A stretch of 29,093 nt of DNA from an uncultured Collinsella sp. (GTDB lineage Bacteria; Actinomycetota; Coriobacteriia; Coriobacteriales; Coriobacteriaceae), in contig USAY01000008.1 in NCBI GenBank assembly GCA_900552755.1, positions 1 to 29,093 of the forward strand, written 5' to 3'. Positions 18,981-25,767 of this stretch are shown here, one piece after another (the first letter of the stretch is position 1; every line of letters starts with the position of its first letter). Made by a program: the position numbers and the translations under genes. The notes beneath the pieces are model-generated. The model was given only the letters and a program-made list of their open reading frames with translations. It was not told where the DNA came from and did no database searches.

Positions 18981-18996
18981 AAAGGAGCGTTGTAGC

Positions 18997-20049
18997 GTGA
19001 AAACGGGTATTTCGATTTATCTTTCCAGCCCTTTGCAGGATATTGAGCGGACGATTGAGCGTGGTGCCGCGGCGGGTGCGCGCTATGCGTTTACCTCACT
19101 GCATATTCCCGAGGATGGGGGAGCGGCGTATGCCGATAAGGTCCGTCATGTGCTGTCGCTGCTTTCCGCCCGCGGCATTGCGCTCATCGCCGATGTGGGG
19201 CCGCGCACGTGCGATTTGCTCGGGCTTGAGCGCATCGAGGACCTGCGCGATCTGGGGTTGGAATACCTTCGTTTGGACTATGGCTTTAGCGCCCAGCGGG
19301 TCGCGGAGCTGTCCGGTGTATTTCGCATTGTGGTCAATGCATCGACGGTGAGTTCTGATGAAATCGCATCGTGGCGTGAGGCCGGTGCCGATGTGACTCG
19401 TTTTGCTGCCTGCCACAATTTTTACCCCAAGCCTTATACCGGTTTAGCTCTGGAGGACATTGCTCGGGTGAATCTTCGTCTTGCGGCGCTTGGATTCGAA
19501 ATCATGGCTTTTGTGCCGAGTGATGCCAACGTTCGCGGGCCGGTATTCGAGGGACTGCCGACGGTCGAAGCACAGCGCGGTCGCGCGTCAAAGGTTGCCC
19601 TCAACATGCTTGAGCTCGCACATGGCGCCGATTGCGACATTGTGTTGGTCGGCGACCCCGATCTTTCCGATGCGGGCTGGGCACAGTTTGCTCAAGTTTC
19701 CGCCGGATACGTGGACCTGCAATGCGAGCTTGAGTCTGGTTATGCCTATGTACGTGGGCAGATTCATCACGACCGGCCCGATTCGAGCACCCTCATCTTT
19801 AGGTCTCAGGAGTCGCGCACGACGCTTAAACCGGATTCCGTGCCGATGGATGCCGGTGCCGGCCTGTCGCGAAAGACGGGGTCGATCGCTGTGAGCAATA
19901 GCGGCTATGGGCGCTACGAAGGCGAGCTTGAGATTGCGCGGGTCGATCTTCCCGGTGACGAGCGCATGAACGTTGCGGGCCATATCACGCCCGAGGCAAT
20001 GGAGCTGCTGCCGTTCGTCAAACGCGGATTCGGGGTACGGTTCGTTTAG
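18997..20049 (+). CDS. mupG: 6-phospho-N-acetylmuramidase, MupG/DUF871 family
   Basis: The family has a TIM-barrel N-terminal domain and a small C-terminal domain. Staphylococcal MupG hydrolyses the MurNAc-6P-GlcNAc disaccharide formed during PTS import. The 350-residue protein starts GISIYLSSPLQDIERTIERG, with SLHIPEDGG, VIADVGP-like IALIADVGPRT, LRLDYGF, and NFYPKPYTGL, as in DUF871 proteins. The GTG start at 18997 has AAAGGAG 9 bases upstream. Its place after murR-murQ-murP mirrors the staphylococcal mupG-murQ-murP-murR cluster, which supports the role. Function is inferred from family and context. Confidence 0.87.
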   Translation: MKTGISIYLSSPLQDIERTIERGAAAGARYAFTSLHIPEDGGAAYADKVRHVLSLLSARGIALIADVGPRTCDLLGLERIEDLRDLGLEYLRLDYGFSAQRVAELSGVFRIVVNASTVSSDEIASWREAGADVTRFAACHNFYPKPYTGLALEDIARVNLRLAALGFEIMAFVPSDANVRGPVFEGLPTVEAQRGRASKVALNMLELAHGADCDIVLVGDPDLSDAGWAQFAQVSAGYVDLQCELESGYAYVRGQIHHDRPDSSTLIFRSQESRTTLKPDSVPMDAGAGLSRKTGSIAVSNSGYGRYEGELEIARVDLPGDERMNVAGHITPEAMELLPFVKRGFGVRFV

Positions 20050-20065
20050 CGTGTGACCCGTGGGC

Positions 20066-20071
20066 TACAAT
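20066..20071 (+). promoter_or_regulatory. Possible -10 box of the ArsC-like gene
   Basis: TACAAT is a good -10 match, 71 bases before the start codon and just after the mupG stop. The best -35 candidates (TCGTTT, 18-base spacer) are weak. Confidence 0.4.
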
Positions 20072-20141
20072 TGGCCCATCATACGAAGGCGCCTCGTGTG
20101 GCGTGTGCCTGCGTTGGCCGATCTATATTCGGAGGATTCCC

Positions 20142-20501
20142 ATGACCGTACTGTTTGTTGAATATCCCAAGTGCTCGACCTGTAAGAAGGCCAAGGCATG
20201 GCTGGACGAACATGGGGTAGAGTATATCGACCGCGATATCGTTTTGGACAATCCCACGGCTGATGAGCTTGCGACCTGGATTGCTCGTTCGGGGCTGCCG
20301 GTGCGGCGCTTCTTTAATTCGTCGGGCATGAAATATCGAGAGCTGGGCCTGAAGGCGCGTCTGGATGCGGGCATGACGGATCGGGAGTGCTACGAGCTGC
20401 TGGCGACCGACGGCATGCTGGTCAAGCGTCCGCTACTGGTGGGCGACGACTTTGCGATTCCCGGCTTTAGGGAAGCGGCTTGGGCCGAGGCGTTGCTGTA
20501 G
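20142..20501 (+). CDS. ArsC/Spx-family thioredoxin-fold protein
   Basis: This 119-residue protein belongs to the arsenate reductase-like group (ArsC, Spx, YffB). It starts VLFVEYPKCSTCKKAKAWLDEHG, with a CxxC at the usual active position, and carries the family's NSSGMKYRELG and MLVKRPLLVGDD segments. Members act as arsenate reductases or, as Spx, bind RNA polymerase in thiol stress. No ars genes are adjacent, so true arsenate reduction is not supported; a redox role is more general. GGAGG (20131-20135) supports ATG 20142. Confidence 0.9.
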   Translation: MTVLFVEYPKCSTCKKAKAWLDEHGVEYIDRDIVLDNPTADELATWIARSGLPVRRFFNSSGMKYRELGLKARLDAGMTDRECYELLATDGMLVKRPLLVGDDFAIPGFREAAWAEALL

Positions 20502-20573
20502 CGGCTGCGGAAAGTGCGACCCGTTTTGAGTGCTCAGGGCGGGACGTGTTTTCCATCGGCGGGCTCGCTCGGC

Positions 20574-20984
20574 TCAATCCTCGAGCTGTGCCCATTCGTG
20601 CGGATCGTAGACCTTTACGTGCTTGTTGGGCTTGCCGCTCCAGTACTCCTCGTCCATAAAGGGCAGATATGCCTGAACGCCGGGGCAGATAAAGGGAATC
20701 CGCTGCTGTTGCAGTCGCTCGCGCTGGCGCTGCTCCAGGTGCGCCTCGGATATGACGGTCGGCATACCGGACAGCTCGACGAGGCTTGCCTGGATTCGCT
20801 TAAGGTCGGGGAGTCCCGCGTGCCATGACACCCGCATGATCAAAAAGGATGCACGGCGGTATTTTGCCTGCATCACCGTGATGGCGGGGCGCAGTGTGGG
20901 ATGGATTTTGTCCCGTTCGGGCCAAAGGTCAGCAGTGATCTCGAGGCCCAGGGTCTCCCATAGGTAATCAAGCTCTTCGTCCAT
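20574..20984 (-). CDS. Hypothetical protein, convergent with the ArsC-like gene
   Basis: This 136-residue soluble protein has no signal or membrane segment. The N-terminus is acidic (MDEELDYLWETLGLE). The middle includes PTLRPAITVMQAKYRRAS and LIMRVSWHAGLPDL, and near the C-terminus is IPFICPGVQAYLPFMDEEYW. That last segment resembles a motif I associate with some MarR-type regulators (IPFIVPGRQLYLP), but no helix-turn-helix is clear here. It has a GAGG site before the ATG, and typical local codon use. Function is unknown. A weak promoter pattern on the opposite strand lies in the region beyond its start. Confidence 0.7.
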   Translation of the reverse strand: MDEELDYLWETLGLEITADLWPERDKIHPTLRPAITVMQAKYRRASFLIMRVSWHAGLPDLKRIQASLVELSGMPTVISEAHLEQRQRERLQQQRIPFICPGVQAYLPFMDEEYWSGKPNKHVKVYDPHEWAQLED

Positions 20985-21177
20985 GGTGCCTCGATATCTA
21001 CGTGATCATTGATACTTCGATTGTGTTGCCTGGTGCTATCGTTTTCACGGTAGAATCTGCCAACGGTTGACGGCTACCGCTCGCGGCGTTTTGCCCTTCG
21101 TGTGCAGCGGTCGACTTCACAGGTCCTTCACGTGTTGGCCGTATTTGACTGAATTTCAAAAAAGTCAAAATTGGGGC

Positions 21178-21206
21178 TTGCGTCACGGCGAGACTTCCCG
21201 TATATT
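21178..21206 (+). promoter_or_regulatory. Promoter of the tRNA pair
   Basis: TTGCGT (21178-21183), a 17-base spacer and TATATT (21201-21206) make a good promoter 45 bases before tRNA-Gln. An upstream inverted repeat, TTTGACT/AGTCAAA (21144-21150, 21163-21169), is of unknown meaning. Confidence 0.65.
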
Positions 21207-21250
21207 TCTTTCTTGCGCAAAGGCACAGCCGAGCGCAGCGATGCAGTCAT

Positions 21251-21324
21251 TGGGATGTCGTCTAATGGCAGGACAGCGGATTCTGGTTCCGTCAATGGGG
21301 GTTCGACTCCCTCCATCCCAGCCA
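21251..21324 (+). tRNA. tRNA-Gln (anticodon CUG)
   Basis: The acceptor arms TGGGATG (21251-21257) and CATCCCA (21314-21320) pair. The anticodon stem GCGGA/TCCGT encloses loop TTCTGGT, giving CTG. The T-arm GGGGGTTCGACTCCC is present, and CCA is encoded (21322-21324). Confidence 0.95.
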
Positions 21325-21341
21325 TTGCATTTGCTACATAT

Positions 21342-21418
21342 GGCCCGTTCGTCTAGCGGTTTAGGACGCCGCCCTCTCAAGGCGGAGATCACCAGTTCGA
21401 ATCTGGTACGGGCTACCA
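21342..21418 (+). tRNA. tRNA-Glu (anticodon CUC)
   Basis: The acceptor arms GGCCCGT and ACGGGCT pair with one G-U. The anticodon stem CCGCC/GGCGG holds loop CTCTCAA, giving CTC. The T-loop reads CAGTTCGAATCTG, and CCA is encoded (21416-21418). It is 17 bases after tRNA-Gln, presumably on the same transcript. Confidence 0.95.
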
Positions 21419-21428
21419 AAATTGAACG

Positions 21429-21456
21429 CCCGGGCCTCGTAAGAGACCCGGGTTTT
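21429..21456 (+). terminator. Terminator after the tRNA genes
   Basis: CCCGGGCCTC pairs with GAGACCCGGG (one mismatch) around GTAA, followed by TTTTGTGT. Confidence 0.8.
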
Positions 21457-21515
21457 GTGTATTGACTGATATTTAAGGCGCGCGTTGAGTCTGCCGCCCG
21501 GACCGAGGAGTTGTC

Positions 21516-22433
21516 ATGGACCTGCCTATCAGCTTGGAAGACATCACGTATGCCGAGAACTATCTGGCGCAGGGCGACCTGGCTACGGCGACGCCGCTGC
21601 TTGAGCGTCTGGTGGAGCTCGCCGAGGAGTATATCGACGCTGAGTGCAAGACGGAGGAGAACCGTCAGTACTTTAGCTTTGATAGCAAGTTTGAGCGCCT
21701 GGCCTACCGTCGCGTGGAAAAGGATCCGCGCGAGCTCGTGCAGGTCGAGGTGCCGTTTGACCGCCTGTACTCCGACATGGCGTTTGCCTACATTCGCCAG
21801 CAGGATTATGTGAGTGCTCGGAATGCCCTGATGCAGGCCGTGCGCTGGGACCCCATGAACTGCAACTATCGCTTGGACTTGGCCGAGCTGTTCCGCGCGC
21901 TCGAGGACAAGCAGGAGTGGGCATCGCTCTCGTTCTCGGTGCTGGAGCGCGCGAGCGACGGTAAGTGCGCCGCACGCGCCTACACCAACTTGGGTCAGTA
22001 CTTCTTGGAGCCCGAGACCGAGAACATTTCGGCTGCCGTGGGCTGCGCGCGTCTGGCGCTGCGCCTGGCGCCCAATGATGCGCATACGACGCGCCTGCTC
22101 AACAAGATTCATACCACCTATCCGGATGCCGCGGACGAGAGTGACGACCATGTGATGGGTGAGCTCGCCCTGCAGGGCGTGCCGACCTCGCCTTCGGCCG
22201 AGATCGCCATCTGCCTGATCATGTGTGCGACCGATGCTGCAAGCGACGGCGACAAGCAGGAGGCTACGCGCCTGACGGTCCGTGCCCGCGACCTGGTGGG
22301 CGAGGAGGCATGCGCGGCGATTATCAAGCTGGTGCGCGAGAGCGATGCCGAGCTTAATGCCGAGCGCAGGGCAAAGCGCGAGGCTGCGGGCTCAAACGCC
22401 GATGGCGCCAAGGAGGCCGGCGATGCCCAGTAA
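21516..22433 (+). CDS. TPR-like repeat protein
   Basis: This 305-residue soluble protein is almost all helical, with repeat-like helix pairs resembling tetratricopeptide repeats, for example YSDMAFAYIRQQDYVSARNA with LMQAVRWDPMN, and AYTNLGQYFLEPE with AVGCARLALRLAPND. TPR proteins usually scaffold protein complexes; no catalytic motif is seen. The C-terminus is charged (AERRAKREAAGSNADGAKEAGD). ATG 21516 follows GAGGAG. smpB begins 11 bases before the stop, so the two are translated together; a link with ribosome rescue is only suggested by this. Confidence 0.85.
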   Translation: MDLPISLEDITYAENYLAQGDLATATPLLERLVELAEEYIDAECKTEENRQYFSFDSKFERLAYRRVEKDPRELVQVEVPFDRLYSDMAFAYIRQQDYVSARNALMQAVRWDPMNCNYRLDLAELFRALEDKQEWASLSFSVLERASDGKCAARAYTNLGQYFLEPETENISAAVGCARLALRLAPNDAHTTRLLNKIHTTYPDAADESDDHVMGELALQGVPTSPSAEIAICLIMCATDAASDGDKQEATRLTVRARDLVGEEACAAIIKLVRESDAELNAERRAKREAAGSNADGAKEAGDAQ

Positions 22434-22893
22434 GCGCGAGCGCAAGCTCATTTCCAAGAATCGCTCGGCACATCACGAGTACTTTATTGATGAGACCTTT
22501 GAGTGCGGCATTGAGCTGAGCGGCACCGAGGTCAAGTCGATTCGCGAGCGTGCTTGCCAGATCACTGACACCTTTGCGTTGATCCGTGGCGGAGAGTGCT
22601 GGCTCGTGGGCCTGCATATCCACCCCTATAGCCATGGTGGCGTGTGGAATCGCGATCCCGACCGCCGTCGTCGTCTGCTGCTGCACCGCAAGGAGATCGA
22701 TTTTCTCGACGGCAAACTGCGCAACCGCGGCTATGCGCTGGTGCCGCTGGAGCTCTACTTTAATACCGATGGCCGCGTAAAGCTGCTGCTTGGTCTGGGC
22801 CGCGGCAAGAAGCTCTACGACAAGCGCGAGGATATGGCCAAGCGCGATGTCCAGCGCGAGATCGACCGCGCCCTCAAGGAACGCAACCGCTGA
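22423..22893 (+). CDS. smpB: SsrA-binding protein SmpB
   Basis: SmpB binds tmRNA and brings it to stalled ribosomes for tagging and release. The 156-residue length is normal. Motifs are KNRSAHHEYFIDETFECGIEL near the N-terminus, LSGTEVKSIRERACQI, then GLHIHPYSHGGVWN, and the basic C-terminal tail GRGKKLYDKREDMAKRDVQR that enters the decoding channel. ATG 22423 is preceded by AAGGAGG (22410-22416), inside the TPR gene, with an 11-base overlap. No tmRNA gene was found in the window. Confidence 0.96.
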   Translation: MPSKRERKLISKNRSAHHEYFIDETFECGIELSGTEVKSIRERACQITDTFALIRGGECWLVGLHIHPYSHGGVWNRDPDRRRRLLLHRKEIDFLDGKLRNRGYALVPLELYFNTDGRVKLLLGLGRGKKLYDKREDMAKRDVQREIDRALKERNR

Positions 22894-22905
22894 CCGTCCT
22901 TCATA

Positions 22906-22973
22906 AGTTGCGGTGGAATACGGACTGGTTTGCCTGTTTGAGGGGGCTATTCAGTCCCTATTTCACCGCAACT
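22906..22973. repeat. 68-bp inverted repeat after smpB
   Basis: The arms 22906-22927 and 22952-22973 match at 20 of 22 positions (AGTTGCGGTG at the outer ends) around a 24-base spacer. No T-tract follows. It looks like another dispersed palindromic element. Confidence 0.65.
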
Positions 22974-23015
22974 GCGGGCGTCTCATCTTTCTTACTGTTC
23001 TGACACATATGTTTC

Positions 23016-23049
23016 AAAGGCGGCGTCCGTTATGGGCGCTGCCTTTTTT
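23016..23049 (+). terminator. Terminator between smpB and the flavin reductase gene
   Basis: AAAGGCGGCGTCC (23016-23028) pairs with GGGCGCTGCCTTT (23034-23046) with G-U pairs, and six T follow (23044-23049). It probably ends the smpB transcript. Confidence 0.85.
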
Positions 23050-23100
23050 GTGGGTACATACATCCATGAGGTTCCAACCCGAGCTAGGGGAGTGATCGTT

Positions 23101-23604
23101 ATGGACAAAACTGCGTTCTTTACCATGCCGAGCGGTCTGTACGTGGTGAGCGCCGCGGCAGACGGGCTGCGTGCCGGCTGCGTCATCAACACTGCGGTGC
23201 AGGTGACGTCCATGCCGCCGCGCATTTCGGTTGCCGTGAACAAGGGCAACGTCACCTCGGGCGTCATCGCTTCGGCCAAAGCGTTTGCGCTGACCGTGAT
23301 CGATCAGACCGCCGATATGCTCTACATCGGTAACTTTGGGTTCCGCACCAGCAGCGATTATGACAAGTTTGCCAAATACGAGACCCGCGAGACGGCTCTG
23401 GGCATGCCCTATGTGCCCGAGCACGCGGCGGCCCTGTTTAGCTGCCATTTGATCGACACTGTGGATGTTGGCACGCATCTGCTGTTTATCGGCGAGGTCG
23501 AGGATGCCGAGCGCTTGAGTGACGAGACGCCGCTCACCTACGATTACTACCATAAGGTCCTGAAGGGCAAGACGCCTCCGAAGGCGTCCTCGTATCAAGG
23601 CTAG
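23101..23604 (+). CDS. Flavin reductase-like FMN-binding protein
   Basis: This 167-residue protein matches the flavin reductase/flavoredoxin-like split-barrel family. Motifs include FTMPSGLYVVSA at the start, VINTAVQVTSMPPRISVAVNKGN (FMN-binding region of the family), and LFSCHLIDTVDVGTHLLFIGEVEDAE. The end DYYHKVLKGKTPPKASSY is typical of flavoproteins that pair with rubredoxin. A small rubredoxin gene follows 89 bases later, so the pair resembles a high-molecular-weight rubredoxin split into two polypeptides. It may reduce oxygen or nitric oxide with flavodiiron proteins; this is inferred. GGGGAG (23087-23092) precedes ATG 23101. Confidence 0.87.
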   Translation: MDKTAFFTMPSGLYVVSAAADGLRAGCVINTAVQVTSMPPRISVAVNKGNVTSGVIASAKAFALTVIDQTADMLYIGNFGFRTSSDYDKFAKYETRETALGMPYVPEHAAALFSCHLIDTVDVGTHLLFIGEVEDAERLSDETPLTYDYYHKVLKGKTPPKASSYQG

Positions 23605-23621
23605 AAATGTTCTAAAAGTAC

Positions 23622-23649
23622 TTGCATTATATTATTGATAACATATACT
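23622..23649 (+). promoter_or_regulatory. Rubredoxin promoter with PerR/Fur-like box
   Basis: TTGCAT (23622-23627), 16 bases, TATACT (23644-23649) form a promoter in an unusually AT-rich stretch. The overlapping 15-mer at 23627-23641 (TTATATTATTGATAA) matches the PerR-type consensus TTATAATNATTATAA at 11 of the 14 defined positions, so oxidative-stress or metal control is plausible. Confidence 0.55.
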
Positions 23650-23693
23650 AATAAGCGAAGTACATCACCAGTCGCGTTCGAGAGGAGAACATC

Positions 23694-23837
23694 ATGGCTG
23701 AGGAGAAGAAGACGTATAAGTTCGTGTGCATCGTTTGTGGCTACGAGGTTGAGGTCGACACGCCCGAGCTGCCCGAGGACTACGTGTGCCCGGTCTGCGG
23801 CGTCGGTCCCGATCAGTTTGAGCTCGTCGAGGAGTAG
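23694..23837 (+). CDS. Short rubredoxin
   Basis: This 47-residue protein has the two iron-binding pairs C12-I-V-C15-G and C32-P-V-C35-G that hold one Fe in a rubredoxin fold, and the family end VGPDQFELVEE. Ordinary rubredoxins have about 52-54 residues; the loop between the two cysteine pairs is cut down here, as in rubredoxin domains fused to flavoproteins. It probably carries electrons to or from the flavin reductase-like protein encoded just upstream. The AGAGGAGA site precedes ATG 23694, and it has its own promoter. Confidence 0.93.
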   Translation: MAEEKKTYKFVCIVCGYEVEVDTPELPEDYVCPVCGVGPDQFELVEE

Positions 23838-23877
23838 CTCGTCGGCACGCGGCTCACGGCAACATATAGCTCTGTCC

Positions 23878-23913
23878 AAGGGCCTCGGTCGAATTCTCGG
23901 CCGGGGCCCTTTT
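23878..23913 (+). terminator. Terminator after the rubredoxin gene
   Basis: AAGGGCCTCGG (23878-23888) pairs with CCGGGGCCCTT (23901-23911) with one G-U, followed by TTTT (23910-23913). It also separates this gene from the convergent mntH. Confidence 0.85.
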
Positions 23914-23944
23914 GATTTATCTGACGGTTTAAAACGGTCTCACG

Positions 23945-23959
23945 TGTTACAGATTGAGA
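23945..23959 (+). repeat. Single copy of the 15-bp array repeat beyond mntH
   Basis: TGTTACAGATTGAGA is identical to the copy at 25569-25583. It has no partner 40 bases away on either side. It lies 31 bases after the mntH stop codon (on the - strand), so mntH is bracketed by copies. Confidence 0.8.
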
Positions 23960-23989
23960 CGTTATATCTGGACAGTTACGCCATCCCAA

Positions 23990-25246
23990 TTACATCCCCG
24001 TTAGCAGCACGATGTCGAGAATCGTCACGATGACGCCGATTCCTACGAGCAGCGCGTTGAGCGGGCGCGAGTTGGTGTATTTGCCCATGACGCGGGGCGA
24101 ACTGGTGAGTCGTATGAGCACAAAGACCGTAATTGGCAGCTGAAGCGACAGCAGCGCCTGACTCCAAATGAGACCCTCAAAAGGATTCGGGACGACCAAG
24201 CACGCCGCCACTGCGCCGACGAAGCAGGCCGCCACCCCGATCGAGGAATGTCGGTCGTGGATGTCGTATTCCTCGTCGAACATGCCCGCGGTGATGGTGC
24301 CCGCCGCCATGCCCGCCGTCACACTACTCGATAGTCCCGCAAACAGCAGTGCCACCGCAAAGATGGTCGAGCTTGCCGGGCCCAGAATGGGGGAGAGCGT
24401 GGCCGCTGCGACGGCGAGGTCGTCTACGACCATGCCGTGCGCAAAGAAGGTCGTTGCGGCCAGGATGACCATGGCCGAGTTGATTGCCCAGCCCACGCCC
24501 ATCGAAAAGAGCGTGTCGAAGAGCTCGTAGCGCAGACGTTCTTCGATAACCTGCTCGCCTTGGCCTTCAAAGTGCATGGATTGGATGACCTCGGAGTGCA
24601 GGAAGAGGTTGTGGGGCATAACGACCGCGCCTAGGACACTTACGATAATCGCGGCCGAGCCGGTGGGCATACAGGGTGTGATCCAGCTTGCGGCGGCTTG
24701 CGGCCAGTCGACCTTGACTAGTGCAAGCTCGGCTAAAAACGAAAGTCCTACCACGCCTACGAAGGCGATGATCCATCGCTCGGCGCGTTTGTAGGAGCTT
24801 GTCATGAGCATGGCAATCGATGCCGCCGCCACGATGATGCAGCCGGCGCGTACGGGCAGGCCAAAGAGCATTTGAAGCGCGATCGCACCGCCCAGGACTT
24901 CGGCCATGGCGGTGGCGACCGTGGCTAGATACGCGCTGCCGAGTATCGCACGCCCGACGAGGCGGGGTAGGTGGCGCGTCGTGGCCTCGGCAAGACACAT
25001 GCCCGTGGCGATGCCCAGGTGCGCCGCGTTGTGCTGCAGCACGATGAGCATGATCGTGGACAGCGTGACGATCCACAGCAGCGCGTAGCCAAACTGCGAG
25101 CCCGCGGCCATATTGGAGGCCCAGTTGCCCGGGTCGATAAAGCCGACGGTGACGAGCAACCCGGGGCCGATATGCCGCGCAATGTCTAGGCCTCCGTGAC
25201 CACCGGTGCGCCGGGAACCAAAGTGTTGTTTGAGATGGTTGAGCAT
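23990..25246 (-). CDS. mntH: Nramp-family divalent metal transporter (Mn/Fe)
   Basis: This 418-residue protein has about 11 membrane segments and the Nramp signatures: DPGN in the first helix (residues 38-41, GFIDPGNWASNM) and VMPHNLFLHS (M210, P211, H212) in the sixth. These bind the transported ion and mark uptake of manganese or iron coupled to protons. The N-terminus (MLNHLKQHFGSRRTGG) is cytoplasmic. The ATG has AGGAG just upstream on its strand. It is the only large - strand gene here, convergent with the rubredoxin gene and divergent from gltB. Control by a manganese-sensing repressor is possible (see the box at 25303-25321). Confidence 0.94.
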   Translation of the reverse strand: MLNHLKQHFGSRRTGGHGGLDIARHIGPGLLVTVGFIDPGNWASNMAAGSQFGYALLWIVTLSTIMLIVLQHNAAHLGIATGMCLAEATTRHLPRLVGRAILGSAYLATVATAMAEVLGGAIALQMLFGLPVRAGCIIVAAASIAMLMTSSYKRAERWIIAFVGVVGLSFLAELALVKVDWPQAAASWITPCMPTGSAAIIVSVLGAVVMPHNLFLHSEVIQSMHFEGQGEQVIEERLRYELFDTLFSMGVGWAINSAMVILAATTFFAHGMVVDDLAVAAATLSPILGPASSTIFAVALLFAGLSSSVTAGMAAGTITAGMFDEEYDIHDRHSSIGVAACFVGAVAACLVVPNPFEGLIWSQALLSLQLPITVFVLIRLTSSPRVMGKYTNSRPLNALLVGIGVIVTILDIVLLTGM

Positions 25247-25302
25247 GGTGCACTCCTGCGTGCCGTTTGTTTGACGCCGTAAAGGGTACCCGTTTTAGGC
25301 TT

Positions 25303-25321
25303 AAAGGTTAACCGAGACTAA
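25303..25321. promoter_or_regulatory. Candidate DtxR/MntR-type operator upstream of mntH
   Basis: AAAGGTTAACCGAGACTAA matches the DtxR-type 19-bp consensus (TTAGGTTAGCCTAACCTAA) at 13 of 19 positions, with GGTTA and CTAA in place. It lies 57 bases before the mntH start codon. The match is moderate. Confidence 0.3.
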
Positions 25322-25368
25322 CAAAATTGTTGTATTTGAATAGGATGGGGAAAGGAGTTGCCGAAATG

Positions 25369-25583
25369 TCTTGATCTGTAACAACTAGGGATGGAAATTG
25401 GACCTAGGTGTTACAGATCGAGACAGGAAGAAATGGTCCTATGGAAAATCTCGATCTGTAACAGTTAGCTGCAAAAACCGGCCCTTCGTGTTACAGATCG
25501 AGACATTCGGAACCGTCTCTCGAAAACATCTCAATCTGTAACATCTAGGCGCCAAAATTGGGTCTTCCTGTTACAGATTGAGA
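25369..25583. repeat. Array of six 15-bp repeats, alternating orientation, exact 40-bp period
   Basis: Copies start at 25369, 25409, 25449, 25489, 25529 and 25569, each 15 bases: TCTYRATCTGTAACA in odd positions and its reverse complement TGTTACAGATYGAGA in even positions. All five spacers are 25 bases. Spacers 1, 3 and 5 share a diverged pattern (TAG near the left end, an A-run, GG near the middle, CT near the right), so the array is three diverged copies of an 80-bp unit, each containing a 55-bp hairpin. Repeats are much better conserved than spacers. There is no gene inside. Confidence 0.9.
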
Positions 25584-25600
25584 TGTTTGAAGCGGTGAGC

Positions 25601-25732
25601 TTACAGGCCGAACTTGGGGCCCTTGTTGTCGTCCTTGAGGTCGGCGGTGTCCACTCGTAGGGCGTGCGTTACGCGATTGTTTCGAAACGGGCGGGAAACA
25701 CAACGGGCCGGTGATGCTCCTAGTATGCCTAT
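25601..25732 (-). pseudogene. Possible C-terminal remnant of an unidentified gene
   Basis: One - strand frame has 43 codons and ends with TAA at 25601-25603. The last 17 codons use the C- and G-ending codons of well expressed local genes and give VDTADLKDDNKGPKFGL. No start codon with a ribosome binding site exists for a full protein, so this may be the tail of a lost gene. The repeat array begins just after its stop. Chance cannot be excluded. Confidence 0.3.
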
Positions 25733-25767
25733 TCAACTGATTGTCTAATATTTAGGGGAGGATCGCG

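Noticed and set aside
20514..20828. 104-codon + strand frame opposite the hypothetical gene
   Set aside because: The - strand frame has a ribosome binding site and more protein-like composition; this one has neither.
21183..22151. 322-codon - strand frame over the tRNA genes and the TPR-like gene
   Set aside because: It crosses both tRNAs and opposes a gene with clear codon bias and ribosome binding site.
25369..25583. CRISPR array
   Set aside because: Repeats are 15 bases and alternate in orientation, spacers are related to each other, and no cas gene is near.
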